Part shown: piece by piece, positions 22,460 to 33,251 of the stretch
Layout of the letters: each line of letters opens with the position of its first letter
Numbering within the stretch: position 1 is the stretch's first letter
DNA from: Piliocolobus tephrosceles
Taxonomy: Eukaryota; Chordata; Mammalia; Primates; Cercopithecidae
Direction: 5' to 3'
DNA length: 64,000 bases
Assembly: GCF_002776525.5 (NCBI RefSeq)
Contig: NC_045447.1
Coordinates: 17,799,068 to 17,863,067, forward strand
The notes under the pieces: generated by a model
The model's database searches: none
Told to the model about the DNA's origin: nothing
What the model saw: only the letters and a program-made list of their open reading frames with translations
Position numbers and translations under genes: made by a program

Positions 22460-22990
22460 GTAGTTTTTACACCCTAATGACCAAGACCCCTTAGGTCTCA
22501 CCAGACTATCATGAGGTCCTTTATTACCTCTCCTGATTAGTAAAAGTCAGGCTTACTCATTCATAGACTTAAACCCTCGCTTGCCACAACTTCTGTAAAG
22601 CTTTAACATTGAAACAAGATATATGTAATCGGTCTCAGAGAATAGCTAACTCAGTGAAGTGGGCTTATGGGTTTACAGTGTTTGAGAATGGCTGGCATTA
22701 TTTCATAGGCTACTGCCTGGAGGTGGTAAATGCTGAATTATAATTTTAAGGGAGAGATGAGGATGTAGTTTGATCCTAGGATGTTGTCTGCAATCACATG
22801 AACAAAAACCAAGCAAGCAATGGAAAAAATGAAGACAGCTGAGAGGTAGGCTAGGGCGAGTGAAGGAGCAGGATAAAGAAAAAAAAAAAAAAAGCAAATA
22901 AAGTTCAGAGCTACAGTTGTATTTTAAAGGTTGTCTGCAGAGCAAGAGAAAGCCATTGGAATGACATGATAATCAGAATCCTATGTCCAG
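22460..22990. other. CNTRL intron 1, unassigned
   Basis: No recognised element apart from a short A-run at 22880-22894. Confidence 0.55.
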
Positions 22991-23880
22991 GCAACAAAAC
23001 ATTACCCATCCTGCCACCTATAAACCCAGATACTTGCTCTGATCTAACAATTCAGTCCATCACAGCTTAGTAGAGACTGCAAACTCCACCTCCATCCAGG
23101 CTTTCCTAACTTTCCTAACTTCCCATCTTCTCTGATCTCCAAATAAGGCAGACCTCCTTCTGCCTCTCTACAGACTCCCTAATATGCAAATACCCATCCC
23201 CATTTCTTAACCCCCATATCCCTCTCCTTAGCCCTTTAATTGGATTTCAGTACTTTCCCTCCAAGTCTACTTCATCCCATACCCTCTGACCTACTGAAAT
23301 ACTTTCCTTCCTTAACCTTCTCCTCCTTTCAAATATCCTGATTCCTATTCCTCTGCAAAGTCTCCAACCGTTTTTCTTTCCAAAGCCAATTCCCCCATTC
23401 TGTGCTGTCCACCTCTGCCTCCCACTCTTCTTTATCCCATTCTGACTGCCAATTTTCCCACAAATTCTATCCCAGTTCCCTAACACAGTAATAGTCTCCC
23501 CCACTTCTCTATGGTTCTTTCCTGTGCCCAGACTCAACCTTTCTCTATCCATCCAGACTTCCCAAGCTGCTCATCTCTCTTCATCCCAGAAAATACTCTG
23601 ACATCCTAATGCGTTCCAATATGCTGACCTCCCAATTACTCCCCTCCCTAAACAAAATACTCAAACCTCCACCCATTCCTCTTCATCGCAACCCAACTGC
23701 CTGCCTATTTGCCCTTCCGTCCTAATACTCTGGCCCCCGTGTCCTTTTCCACCTATTAAAAGCCTGAATCCCCCTCTCCCATCTCTCTTCTGCTCAGATA
23801 AAAAGCCTGAATCCCCTTCTCCCTTCTCTCTTCTGCTCAGATACCCTAAAACTCAAGCTTCCCATCTCTTTCCATTAATT
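22990..23880. repeat. Pyrimidine-rich tract with tandem duplication
   Basis: About 0.9 kb of strongly C/T-biased sequence on the plus strand (A/G-rich in the CNTRL sense direction). It includes two near-identical 43-bp units around 'aaagcctgaatccccctctc' starting near 23757 and 23800. Confidence 0.7.
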
Positions 23881-23954
23881 ATTCAATTTTATTGAGCAAC
23901 TTTTATGTAGGAAGAACCATGCTAGGATCTAAGCTCAAGATGTATAAGATTTTG

Positions 23955-24110
23955 TCTCCCAATTACCCATGATCTCTGCACCACGCAGCATTTTATAAGT
24001 TATTTGTGAAACTACTTGATTGTTGCCTGTTTCTCCTTCTAGGCTATAAGCTACAAGAGAGCAGAGGTCTTGTCTGTTGTTCTATAGACAATAAATATTT
24101 GTTGACTGAA
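23955..24110 (+). mobile_element. L2 LINE 3' end
   Basis: 'ccttctaggctataagctac', 'gcagaggtcttgtctgttg' and 'caataaatatttgttgactg' are the L2 3' terminus. Confidence 0.75.
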
Positions 24111-24214
24111 GGACTGTATTAAACACTCTAGACAATACCAAATTTAAATCCTCAAAGATTTAGCTGTATAGGATCAGAATTACTAACCTCATTTACAAGT
24201 GGCAATATATCTGA

Positions 24215-24445
24215 ACAATTAAAAGCCTGGATTCTGGAACGAAACAGCCTGAGTTCACATTCTGATTTTCCACTTACTGTGTGACCTTAGGCAAATTACT
24301 TAACCTTTCTAGTCCTCAGTGCTATCACTTTTTAAGTGGGGATGATAACTTCATACAAGTTATTTTAAATTCTAAATGAGGTTAATACGTGCAAAGTGCT
24401 TAAAACTGGATCTGACAAACAGTGAACACCCAAACGTGATTCACA
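24215..24445 (+). mobile_element. MIR SINE
   Basis: Clear sense MIR: 'gcctggattctggaacgaaa', 'ccacttactgtgtgacctta', 'ggcaaattacttaacctttc' and 'aatacgtgcaaagtgcttaa'. Confidence 0.9.
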
Positions 24446-24639
24446 ATTATTTGGACAATGAGGAAACATGATCAGGAAGGCTCAGACACATGCCAAGGAT
24501 CACAGACCCGGTTAGGTTACACAAGGTGGCAGAATTGAGGTTTGAGCCCAAGTTTGCCTGGCTTCAAAATTCACTAGTCCCTTAACGAATATAACGGAAG
24601 TGTTTGCTCTTCCCCTCCTTTTAGCATTTCGTCCCCACA

Positions 24640-25600
24640 TCCTGTCATCTTTCTCCACGCACTGTAGTCCGTCCGATACCGTGACAACCCGTTAGGACGC
24701 CCAAACTGTCCTTTCTCCCGCTCACTCCCCACAGACAGCTGGCACATCCCAGCTCTCCCCTCAGCTCAGGTAGCAGGACGCACGACCTTCTGGGCGCCGC
24801 ACCCTAACTTCCACAACTCCCCACGCTCTGGTTCTTCATCCCCAATCTCCCCCGCCGTCCCCACCTCTTCCCATCCAAACCTCCCTCCTTCATCCACCGC
24901 CCCACGCCCGTTCCGGGCCCTCCCCTCTTTCCCGTCCAATCCCAATTCCCAGACACGCGCCCCCGCCCCGAATCCATCCCAAGCCGGCCCACCCCACGCC
25001 CGGTTCCGGCCTTCCAGCCTTTGCCGCCGGCCCCCACCACTCGGGTTGGACGCCGGAGAACGGGCTCGACCAGGTCCGACGCTCACCGCCTAGGAGCCGA
25101 GCCGAGCAGTCCCGCAGGCTGAGGCGGAGCGGAAGATGTTGGGGCTCTTTCCTCAGGCGCGCAGCGGCGCGGCGGCCATTTTGTTGTGTTGTGCCGGTTG
25201 CCGAGGGGCACCGCGCGTGTGGGCGGGGCCTGCCTCAGCCACGCCCTTCTCCCTCTCCGGGGCTTTTGGGAGGGACGCGGAGGCGTTTCCCGCCGCCTGT
25301 GCAGCCAGCGTTCTAGGGTGCTGGGGAGTCTTGGGCGCCAGGCTTCCTGCCGCGCCGGACCGGCGGGATTTGCTGCCTTCGCCTTCGGCTTTGCCTTGCA
25401 GGTGAAGTTACGGGTGCAGAGTCAGGGAAAGCCGAGGTTTTCTGCGGCAGTCGCCGCAGTGCAGTGGCCTTCGCTGAGACAAAGCTGCAGCCGCCACCCT
25501 CTGAAACACGGACACGATTCTCGGGGCCTGGGTCCGAGGACGACCTGAACGCCGACCGGCGCAGCGCATCTCCGGCCTCCCCCACTTCTGACGCCTTTTT
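24640..25600. promoter_or_regulatory. CNTRL: CpG island, CNTRL promoter region
   Basis: The only GC- and CpG-dense part of the window. It holds an ETS core CGGAAG (25130-25135), a YY1-like GCGGCCATTTTG (25172-25183, ATGG core on the CNTRL strand), a GC box GGGCGGGGC (25221-25229) and CCACGCCC (about 25239-25246). There is no TATA box, as expected for a housekeeping promoter. The island extends to both sides of the inferred start, so it may also fire in the plus direction. Confidence 0.85.
25087..25140 (-). other. CNTRL: CNTRL non-coding exon 1 (inferred)
   Basis: A consensus donor, CTAGGCG|GTGAGC, has its last exon base at 25087. It lies just downstream (minus strand) of the ETS and YY1 motifs and precedes exon 2 by about 12.9 kb. 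The transcription start is not visible, so the upstream border is a guess within about 100 bp. Confidence 0.55.
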
Positions 25601-25604
25601 CTTA

Positions 25605-25757
25605 CCATTTTCTCGCCATCATTCCTTCCTGTCTTCATTTCTTTACTACAGAGTTTATAGTCCACCTGTATAACACTATTTTAGAAACTCCCTCTCTCTC
25701 TGTGCCTCAGTTTCCTTACCTATGAAATGGGGCCCTTTTACCTATTAACACTTCCTA
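25605..25757. other. Edge of CpG island
   Basis: CT-rich single-copy-looking sequence with no recognised element. Confidence 0.5.
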
Positions 25758-25789
25758 CAGTTTTCCTGATAACTATAAAAGTGAATCCA

Positions 25790-26103
25790 GGCCGGGCGCA
25801 GTGGCTCATACCTGTAATCCCAGCTCTTTGGGAGACCACGGTGGGAGGATCACTTGGGGTCAGGAATTCAAGACCAGCCTGGCTAACAAGATGAAACTCC
25901 GTCCCTAGTAAAAATACAAAAATTACCCGGGCGTGGTGGCGCACGCTTGTCATCCCAGCTACTTGAGAGGCTGAGGCAGGAGGATCGCTTGAACCCGGGA
26001 GGCGGAGGTTGCAGTGATCCAAGATCGCACCACTGCACTCCAGCATGGGCGACAGAGCGAGACTCCATCTCAAAAATCAAAAAAAAAAAAAAAAAAAAAA
26101 AAA
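25790..26103 (+). mobile_element. Alu with unusually long TSD
   Basis: Full-length sense Alu (GGCCGGGCGCAGTGGCTC, A-tail of about 25). The direct repeats flanking it, 25758-25787 and 26107-26136, are 30 bp with one mismatch, about twice the usual length. Confidence 0.93.
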
Positions 26104-26139
26104 GCCCAGTTTTCCTGATAATTATAAAAGTGAATCTCT

Positions 26140-26270
26140 GTGGATGAACTTAGAACAGTGAGGGACCCCATAGTAGATTCTCAATGTGTCTTAGGTATTT
26201 CATTATTAGACAAAGGTTACCCAGAAGCGATATTTCTTTCTACGCCCGAAAGAAGAGTTTAGGCAAGGGG
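26140..26270. other. Intergenic, unassigned
   Basis: Short stretch with no recognised element. Confidence 0.5.
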
Positions 26271-26495
26271 TAGGGAGGTGGGGAAGAATTTGCTTGGCAA
26301 AGGAAACAACTTGTGCAAACCGCAGAAGCGGGAGAAAAGAGCTTGGCAGTGTGCTGGATGTTAAGTAATTCAGTGTAGCTGGAGCAAAACATGAGTATGG
26401 AAACATGAAGTAGTTCAGTATGGCTCGTGCGAAAATCGGGTGGAGAAGCTAAATCTGGAAAATTAACCTTATTATAAGCAGTATTGGGCACTTCA
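26270..26495 (-). mobile_element. Possible L2 fragment
   Basis: 'aaggaaacaacttgtgcaaa', 'gagcttggcagtgtgctgga' and 'agtatggctcgtgcgaaaat' resemble the antisense L2 segment with 'gtgcaaaggcctgagg' and 'gtggctggagcagag'. Confidence 0.45.
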
Positions 26496-26554
26496 TTTTT
26501 CCTTAAGACAGAGATAGCTTCACCTCTATAGGAAATTCAGGAGACGTACAAGAA

Positions 26555-26615
26555 GGAATAAACTGCAATAAACATGGGGATGCAGACGTGTCTTTGATAT
26601 ACTGATTTCCTTTTC
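26555..26615 (-). mobile_element. Short L1 fragment
   Basis: 'gcaataaacatggggatgca' through 'tttgatatactgatttcc' matches the L1 segment at about 29504-29548 in this window nearly base for base. Confidence 0.75.
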
Positions 26616-26758
26616 CTTTTACTTAAACGTGATTCCCACTGACATTTAAGTGAATGGTGCTGTCCTCTCCCCAACTAGTTACACAACACAGAAGGAAGCC
26701 CTTGGAGTTAAAACCCAGAATTTTTGAAAAGCTCCATTTAAAATTAAAAGATTACATG

Positions 26759-26784
26759 CATTTCTTTCTTTCTTTCTTTCTTTT
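26759..26784. repeat. (TTTC)n microsatellite
   Basis: Six or seven TTTC units that form the variable part of the tail of the following antisense Alu. Confidence 0.85.
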
Positions 26785-27066
26785 CTTTTTTGAGACAGAG
26801 TCTGGCTCAGTCACCCAGACTGCCGTGGCAGAATCTCGGCTCAATGCGACCTCCACCTCCCGGGTTCAAGCGATTCTCCTGCCTCAGCCTCCCGAGTAGT
26901 TGGGATTACAGGCACGCACCACCACGGCCAGCTAATTTTTGTATTTTATTACAGACGGGGTTTCACCATGTTGGTCAGGCTGGTCTCGATCTCCTGACCT
27001 CACGTGATCCGCCCGCCTCGGCCTCCCAAAGTGCTGGGATTACAGGGGTGAACCACCGCGCCCTGC
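26785..27066 (-). mobile_element. Alu, full length
   Basis: Antisense Alu from 'ttttttgagacagagtctgg' to 'caccgcgccctgc', with a small internal deletion after 'gtcacccagactg'. Confidence 0.9.
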
Positions 27067-27343
27067 TGAGACGATATTCATTTTTAATAGAAGTTCAGGG
27101 GATATTTATTAGTTCGGAATGTGTACATTGCCGAGTTTCAGTTCTATTTGGCATATGTTTTGACACCCATCGTTTCTATTTCTTGTATCCAAGACTTAGA
27201 TTTATTGTGTAACCTCATTGCTGTGTCCCTCAAAGTGTGTAATGGTATTCACGTGGGATCCATTATCAAGCCGTGGTGTGCTGGTGTAGTTCATTATCAA
27301 TCATGTTAGTATCAATTAGTAGCCATCAGATATACACAAAAAG
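27067..27343. other. Intergenic, unassigned
   Basis: No recognised repeat. Open frames here are extensions of Alu-derived frames. Confidence 0.55.
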
Positions 27344-27344
27344 G

Positions 27345-27358
27345 CCAGAGGGTGGCGC
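27345..27358 (+). promoter_or_regulatory. CTCF-like motif
   Basis: CCAGAGGGTGGCGC fits the CTCF core CCASYAGRKGGCRS at 12 of 14 positions. It lies about 2.2 kb from the CNTRL promoter on the C5 side. Confidence 0.45.
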
Positions 27359-27664
27359 AAAACACTTTTCTCTTGGGTAATCTCCCAATTAGCCGCGGAT
27401 GGGCACTCTTCGGTCCCATGTTGTCGGGTTTTCCTCCTCATACAGACCTCTGCTGGTGTCTAGCATCGTCTCTAAAGAAGGTAGAGACTTCAAAGGAGAG
27501 ACCTTTCTCCAGTTAATTTGAATATTAACTGTCTCTCTTAGCATGCTGAAAGAACTTCCTTCTCCAAAGCAGAAGTGAGAATACAAAAGTAGTTCAGACA
27601 ACTCTTGCATTCCACACTATTTTTTCTTTATCTGATAATAGGAAGAATGTACTCTGAATTGCAT
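27359..27664. other. Intergenic, unassigned
   Basis: No element that I can name. Confidence 0.5.
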
Positions 27665-27880
27665 TTACAATACAAATATTAGCCACGTCAGGGTGACCTA
27701 GCTTTTACTCAGTTCTTTTTTCCCGAATGATAGCAAAACTATTCTGTTTAAACTTCCCTCAGCTTTTTGCAACCCAGTTTAGTCATTTTGCGAATTTGTC
27801 TTAGAGAAGAATCAGACTAGTTTGTCAGGCAGGGATGGCAGCTTTCATTATTGCCATTTCTTTCTGTGACTGGCCAGTGT
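27665..27880 (+). repeat. Dispersed repeat copy 1
   Basis: It shares ordered blocks with 46360-46570: 'aatacaaatatta', 'aatgat(a/g)gcaaaa', 'tttttgcaacccagtttag' versus 'ttttgcaacccagcttaat', and a closing 'gtcatttc/gccatttc'. It is probably an old interspersed family or a small duplication. I do not recognise it. Confidence 0.6.
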
Positions 27881-27892
27881 GATTTTGTTGTT

Positions 27893-28179
27893 TTGTTTTT
27901 TGAGACAAGGTTTCACTCTGTCACCCAGCTTTCAGTGCAGTGACACAATCATAACTCACTGTAGCCTTGACTCTCGGGCTCAAGCGATCCTCCTCAGCCT
28001 CCTAAATAGCTCAGACTATAGGTGTGCACCACCACACCTAGCTCATTTGTAAACTTTTTGTAAAGATGGGGTCTTGCTGTGTTTCCTAAGCTGGTCTTAA
28101 ACTCCTGGGCTCAAGTAGTCCTCCCACCTCAACCTCCAAAAGTGCTGGAATTACAGGCATGAGCCAGCATGCCCAGCCT
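27893..28179 (-). mobile_element. Alu, old (AluJ-like)
   Basis: Diverged antisense Alu: 'gagacaaggtttcactctgt', 'ataactcactgtagccttga', end 'gagccagcatgcccagcc'. Confidence 0.88.
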
Positions 28180-28203
28180 GATTTTTTTTTTTAATTTTTA
28201 TTT

Positions 28204-28392
28204 ATTTATTTTTGTTGGTGTTTTTTGTTTTTTGTTTTTGTTTTTTGAGACACAGTCTCACTTTGTTGCCCAGGCTGGAGTGCCGTGGCACGATCATGGC
28301 TCACTGCAACCTCCACCTCCAGGGTTCAAACAATTTTTGTGCCTTAGCCTCCCTGATAGCTGTGATTACACGTGTGTGACACCACACCCAGC

Positions 28393-28424
<32 letters not shown>

Positions 28425-28548
28425 TTTTAGTAGAGACAGTGTTTCACTATGTTGGTCAGGCTGGTCTTGAACTCCTGGCCTCAAGTGATCAGCCTGCCTT
28501 GGCCCCCCAAAGTGCTAGGATTATAGGTGTGAGCCACCATACCCAACC
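28204..28548 (-). mobile_element. Alu with perfect TSD, in L1 tail
   Basis: Antisense Alu with a long T/G-rich tail and an internal T20 run. The 13-bp duplication TTAATTTTTATTT lies at 28191-28203 and 28549-28561. Confidence 0.92.
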
Positions 28549-29054
28549 TTAATTTTTATTTTTAAATGACATATAGTAACTGTACATATTTATGGGATAC
28601 ATAGTGATGTTTTAATACATACAAATGTATAGTGGTTGAAGTAATTAGCATATCCATCATCCCCAACATTTATCATATATTTATGTTAGGAGCATTTCAT
28701 ACCCTCCTTCTAGCTATTGGAAGCTATATATTATTGTTAACTATCTTCATCCTATAGTAGTATAGAACACTGGAACTTATTGCTCCCATCTAGCTATAAT
28801 TTTGTATCCTTTAAGATATCTTTCTTTCCTTCCCTTCCCCCTGCTACCCTTCCTAACCTTTAGTATCCTGTGTTCTACTGTTTACTTCTATGAGATCAAC
28901 AATTTTTAGCTTCAACATATGACTGAGAACATGTAGCATTTAACTTACTGTTTCTGGCTTATTCACATAATATACTGTCCTCCATTTCCATCCATGTTGC
29001 TGTGAATTATGGTATTTCATTCTTTTTTATGGCTAAATAGTATTCCATTGTGTG

Positions 29055-29105
29055 TGCGAATATAGATATGAATACGCACACACATATGTATACACACACA
29101 GAATA
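29055..29105. repeat. CA/TA-rich microsatellite in L1
   Basis: Degenerate 'acacacacatatgtatacacacac' within the L1. Confidence 0.65.
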
Positions 29106-29126
29106 TAGATATATCACATTTTCTTT

Positions 29127-29429
29127 TTCCTTTTTTTTTTTTTTTTTGAGACAGAGTTTCGCTCTTGTTGCCCAGGCTGGAGTGCAATGGCATGATCTCA
29201 GCTCACCACAACCTCTGCCTCCTGGGTTTAAGTGATTTTCCTGCCTTGGCCTCCTGAATAGCTGGGACCATAGGTGCCCACCACCGTGCCTGGCTAATTT
29301 TGTATTTTTAGTAGAGATGGGGTTTCTCCATGTTGGTCAGGCTGGTCTTGAACTCCCAACCTCAGGTGATCTGCCTGCCTTGGCCTCCCAAAATGCTAGG
29401 GTTACAGGTGTGAGCCACTACATCTGGCC
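29127..29429 (-). mobile_element. Alu with perfect TSD, in L1
   Basis: Antisense Alu. CACATTTTCTTT at 29115-29126 is repeated at 29430-29441, and the L1 text continues unbroken on both sides. Confidence 0.93.
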
Positions 29430-29685
29430 CACATTTTCTTTATCCATTCATCTGTTAGACACCTAGGTTGATTCCATGTCTTGGCCATTATGAATAGTGC
29501 TGCAATAAACATGGGCATGCAGATGTGTCTTTGATATACTGATTTCATTTGGATAAACGCCCAGTAGCAGAATTGCTGGATCATATGGTAGTTCTATTTG
29601 TAGTTTTTTGAGGAACTTCCATACTGTTCTCCATTGTGGGTATATTAGTTTACATTCCACCAACAGTGTATGAATCCCTTTTTCT

Positions 29686-29985
29686 GGCCAGGCATGGTGG
29701 CTCACACCTGTAATCCCAGCACTTTGGGAGGCTGAGGTGGGAGGATCTCTTCAGCTCAGGAGTTCAATACTAGTCTGGGGAAGATAGTGAGACCTCATCT
29801 CTGCTAAAAATCAAAACCATTAGCTGGATGTGATGGCACTTGTCTATAGTCCCAGCTACTTGGGAGGCTGAGTGGGAGGATGGCTTGAGCCTGGGAGATT
29901 GAGGCTGCAGTGAGCTATCATCATGCCACTGCACTGCCACCTGGGCAACAGACAGAGAGAGAGAGAGAGAGAGAAAAAAAAAAGA
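29686..29985 (+). mobile_element. Alu, in L1
   Basis: Sense Alu with a (GA)n-A tail ('gagagagagagagaga', 29953-29974). The L1 segment 'tccctttttct' before it recurs as 'ttcctttttct' after it. Confidence 0.92.
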
Positions 29986-30672
29986 GTTCCTTTTTCTCTA
30001 CATCCTCCGCAGCATTTGTTTTTTGCTGTCTTGATAATAGCCATCCTAACTGGGGTGAGATTATACCTCATAGTGGTTTTGATTTGCAGATTTGCATTTC
30101 CCTGATGATTGGTGATGGTGAGCATTTTTCATATATTTGTTGGTCATTTGTATGGCTTCTTTTTGAGAAGTGTCTATTCAGATTATTTGTCCATTTTTAT
30201 AGGGTTTTCTTGTTGAGATGTTTGAGTTCCTTGTGTATTCCAGCTATTAATTCCCTGCCATATGAATAGTTTGCAAATATTTTCTCCCATTCTCTGGGTT
30301 GTTTCTTCACTCTGTTGATTGCTTCCTTTGTTGTGCAGAAGCTTTTTAGTTTGATATAATCCCATTTGTTTATTTTTGCTTTTGGTGCCTGTGTTTTTGA
30401 GGTCTTATTTATAAAATCTTTTCCTAGACCAGTGTCCTGAACCATTTCCCCTACCTTCTAGTAGGTTCATAGTTTCTGTCTTACAGTTAGGTCTTTGATC
30501 CATTTTGATTTTATATATAAACTCACATATAAGGTTTTTATATAGGGGGAGTTGTAGGGATCTAGTTTCATTCTTCTGTATATGGATATCCAGTTTTCCC
30601 AGGACCATTTATTGAAGAGACTATTTTTTCCCTAGGGAGTGTTATTGACATCTTTGTCAAGAAACCAGTTGT

Positions 30673-30966
30673 GGCTGGGCACAGTGGTTCATACCTGTAA
30701 TCCCAATACTTTGGGAGGCCAAGGCGGGCTGATCATGAGGTCAGGAGATGGAGACCATCCTGGCTAACACTGTGAAACCCCGTCTCTACTAAAAATACAA
30801 GACATTAGCCAGGCGTGGTGGCGGGCACCTGTAGTCCCAGCTACTCAGGAGGCTGAGGCAGGAGAATGGCGTGAACCCCGGAGGCAGAGTTTGCAGTGAG
30901 CCAAGATGGAGCACCTTTGCATTCCACCCTGGTGACAGAGTGAGATGTCTAAAAAAAAAAGAAAAA
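30673..30966 (+). mobile_element. Alu, in L1
   Basis: Sense Alu ('ggctgggcacagtggttcat'). AAGAAACCAGTTG at 30659-30671 recurs, with two extra A, at about 30965-30979. Confidence 0.92.
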
Positions 30967-31840
30967 GAAAAACCAGTTGGCTGTAGATCCATGAATTAAT
31001 TTCTGAGTCCTCTATGCTGTTTCATTCATCTATCTATCTGTTTTTATAACAGTATCATGCTATTTTGGTTACTACAGCTTTGTAGTATATTTTGAAGACT
31101 GTTAGTGTGATGCCTCTAACTCCTCTAACTTTCTTCTTTTTGTTCAGGATTGCTTTGGCCATTTGGGTTCCTTTGTGGTTCCATAAAAATTTGGAGTTTT
31201 TTTTTCCTATTTCTGTGAAGAATATCATTGGTATTTTGATAGAGATCGCATTGAATCTGTAGATTGTTTTGGGTAGCGTGGTCATTTTAATAATATTGAT
31301 TCTTCTGATCCATGAAAAGTGAGATGTCTTTCCTTTGTTTGTATCCTCTTCAATTTCTGTTGTCAGTGTTTTGTAGTTTTCCTTGTAGCAGTCTTTTACA
31401 TCCAGGCTTAAAGTTATTCCTAGGTGTTTTTTTAATAGCTATTGTAAAGGAGATTGCCTTCTTGATTTCTTTTTAGCTCATTTGTTGTTTGTGTATAGAA
31501 ACACTACTGATTTTTGTATGTTAGTTTTGTACTCTGCAACTTTACTGAATTCATTTACTAGTTTCTAATAGATTTTTTGTGGAATCTTTGGGGTTTTCTA
31601 CATATAGAACTATGTCATCTGCAAATAGAAATAATTTTACCTCTTCCTTTCTGATTTTTGATGTCTTTTATTTCTTTTTCTTATCTAATTGCACTTGCTA
31701 GTTCTTCCGATCTATGTTGATTAGAAGTGGTAAGTTTGGGATCCTTGCATTGTATCAGATCTTAGTGGAAAAGTTTTGAGGTTTTTTTCCACTGATGATA
31801 ATGTGAGCTGCAGGTTTCTCACAAACGGCCTTTATTATGT

Positions 31841-32193
31841 TGTATTAGTCCATTTTCACACTGCTATAAAGAACTACCTGAAACTGAGTAATTTATAAAG
31901 AAGAGAGATTTAATTGACTCAGTTTCACATGGCTGGGGAGGACTCAGGAAACTTACAATTATGGCGGAAGGCAAACAGGAAGCAAGGCATGTCTTTTGAA
32001 GCAGCAGGAGGAGAGGGGAAGTGCCACACTATTAAACCATTAGCTCTCATGAGAACTTACTGACTATCGTGAGAATGAAATGAGGGAAAATGCCCCCATG
32101 ATCCAACCACCTCCCACCAGGTACCTTCCCTGACACATGGGGATTACAGTTCCACATGAGATTTGGGTAGGGACACAGTGCCAAACCATATCG
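31841..32193 (-). mobile_element. Solo MST/THE-type MaLR LTR, in L1
   Basis: The reverse complement of the family seen at 9458-9806: it begins TGTATTAGTCCATTTTCACA and ends CCAAACCATATCG. 'ggcggaaggcaaacaggaag' and 'ccaccagg' lie inside. Flanks TATGT (31836-31840) and TGTGT (32194-32198) are a decayed 5-bp duplication. Confidence 0.9.
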
Positions 32194-32218
32194 TGTGTTT
32201 TGTATGTTTAGGAATTTT

Positions 32219-32526
32219 CTTTTTTTTTTTTTTTTCTTTTTTCAGACGGAGTCTCATTCTGTCACCAAGCTAGAATGCAGTGGCGCGATCTCGGCTCACT
32301 GCAACCTCCATCTCCTGGGTTCAAGCGATTCTCCTGCCTTAGCCTCCTGAGTAGCTGGGACTATGGGCATGTGCCACCACACCCAGCTAATTTTTTTTTT
32401 GTATTTTTAATAGAGATGGGATTTCACCATGTTCGCCAGGATCGTCTCAATCTCTTGACCTCGTGATCTGCCCACCTTGGCCCCACAAAGTGCTGGGATT
32501 ACAGGCGTGAGCCACCGTGCCCTGCC
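32219..32526 (-). mobile_element. Alu, in L1
   Basis: Antisense Alu ending 'gccaccgtgccctgcc' and joined directly to the next Alu. AGGAATTTT occurs before it and after the second Alu. Confidence 0.92.
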
Positions 32527-32826
32527 CTTTTTTTTTTTTCTTAAGATGGGGTTTTACTCTGTCACCCAGGCTGAAATGCAATGGTGCAATCTTGGCTCAC
32601 TGCAGCCCTGACCTCCTGAGCTCAAGCGATTCTCCTGCCTCAACCTCCTGAGTAGCTGGGACTACAGGTATGTGCTACCATGCCTGGCTAATTTAAAAAT
32701 AATTTTTTTTGAGATGGAGTCTTGCAGCATTGCCCAGACTGGTCTCAAACTTCTGGACTCTAGTAATCCTTCCATCTCAGCCTCTCAAAGAATTGAGATT
32801 GCAGGCATGAGCCATCATGCCCAACC
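32527..32826 (-). mobile_element. Alu, old, adjoining the previous one
   Basis: Diverged antisense Alu ('cttaagatggggttttactc' to 'gccatcatgcccaacc') with an internal rearrangement near 32690-32720 ('tttgagatggagtcttgcag'). Confidence 0.87.
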
Positions 32827-32934
32827 AGGAATTTTTATTTTATGCCCAAACTGTTGAGACTGTTTATTTAAAAAGGATGTTGAACTTTGTCAAATGCTTT
32901 CTCTGTGTCAAATGAGATGATCATGTGGTTTTGT

Positions 32935-33251
32935 CTTTTTTTTTTTTTTCTTTTTTTTGAGACAGAGTCTTGTTCTGTAACCCTAGGCTGGAGTGCAGTG
33001 GCACAATCTGGGCTCATTGTATCCTCCGCCTCCCGGGTTTAAGTGATTCTCCTGCCTCGGCCTCCTGAGTAGTTGGGATTACAGGCACGCGCCACCATGC
33101 CCAGCTAATTTTTTTTTTTTTTTGGATTTTTAATAAAGATGGGATTTCACCATGTTGACCAGGCTGATCTCAAACTCCTGACCTCAGGTGATCCGCCCAC
33201 CTCAGCCTCCCATAGTGCTGGGATTACAGGCGTGAGCCACCACGACTGGCC
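32935..33251 (-). mobile_element. Alu, full length
   Basis: Antisense Alu with a T20-type tail, and a T14 run in the middle linker. Confidence 0.92.

Larger units (their letters stand above)
1..25140 (-). other. CNTRL: CNTRL (centriolin, CEP110) gene, 5' part
   Basis: Centriolin is a large, mostly coiled-coil protein of the subdistal appendages of the mother centriole. It moves to the midbody, where it helps recruit exocyst and SNARE proteins for abscission. Six coding exons on the minus strand join with GT/AG sites and matching phases into 334 codons. They show a Ser/Pro-rich N-terminal tail (residues 1-75), leucine-rich repeats (about 95-225) with an LRR cap, then a charged helix starting the coiled coil (about 270-334). 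The human protein is about 2325 residues, so only the N-terminal seventh is here and the gene continues past base 1. Exon 1 is inferred in the CpG island. The gene is divergent to C5. In people it is a fusion partner of FGFR1 in 8p11 myeloproliferative disease. I recognise the protein from its sequence and am very sure of the identity. Confidence 0.95.
28181..32936 (-). mobile_element. L1 LINE, 3' UTR and ORF2 end, heavily interrupted
   Basis: On the minus strand this is the 3' part of an L1 (L1MA/L1PB-like 3' UTR: 'atagtaactgtacatattta', 'agtaattagcatatccatca'), followed by ORF2 sequence. Frames at 29463-29705, 30183-30608 and 31055-31285 show broken L1 endonuclease/reverse-transcriptase-type protein (PHNGQ-like and KNSKFLWNHKG motifs). 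Insertions are Alus at 28204, 29127, 29686, 30673, 32219 and 32527 and an LTR at 31841. Many stops and frameshifts make it inactive. Confidence 0.88.

Noticed and set aside
25186..25548. ORFs of 60-120 codons in the CpG island on both strands
   Set aside because: GC-rich sequence has few stops. The frames overlap in five ways and show no known protein.
26790..27212. A 140-codon plus-strand ORF
   Set aside because: Its first two thirds are translated antisense Alu (RLPWQNLGS, FKRFSCLSLPSSWDYRH type), the rest is AT-rich flank, and it has no independent support.
29463..31285. Minus-strand frames with reverse-transcriptase-like residues
   Set aside because: They are fragments of the interrupted L1 ORF2, not an intact gene.
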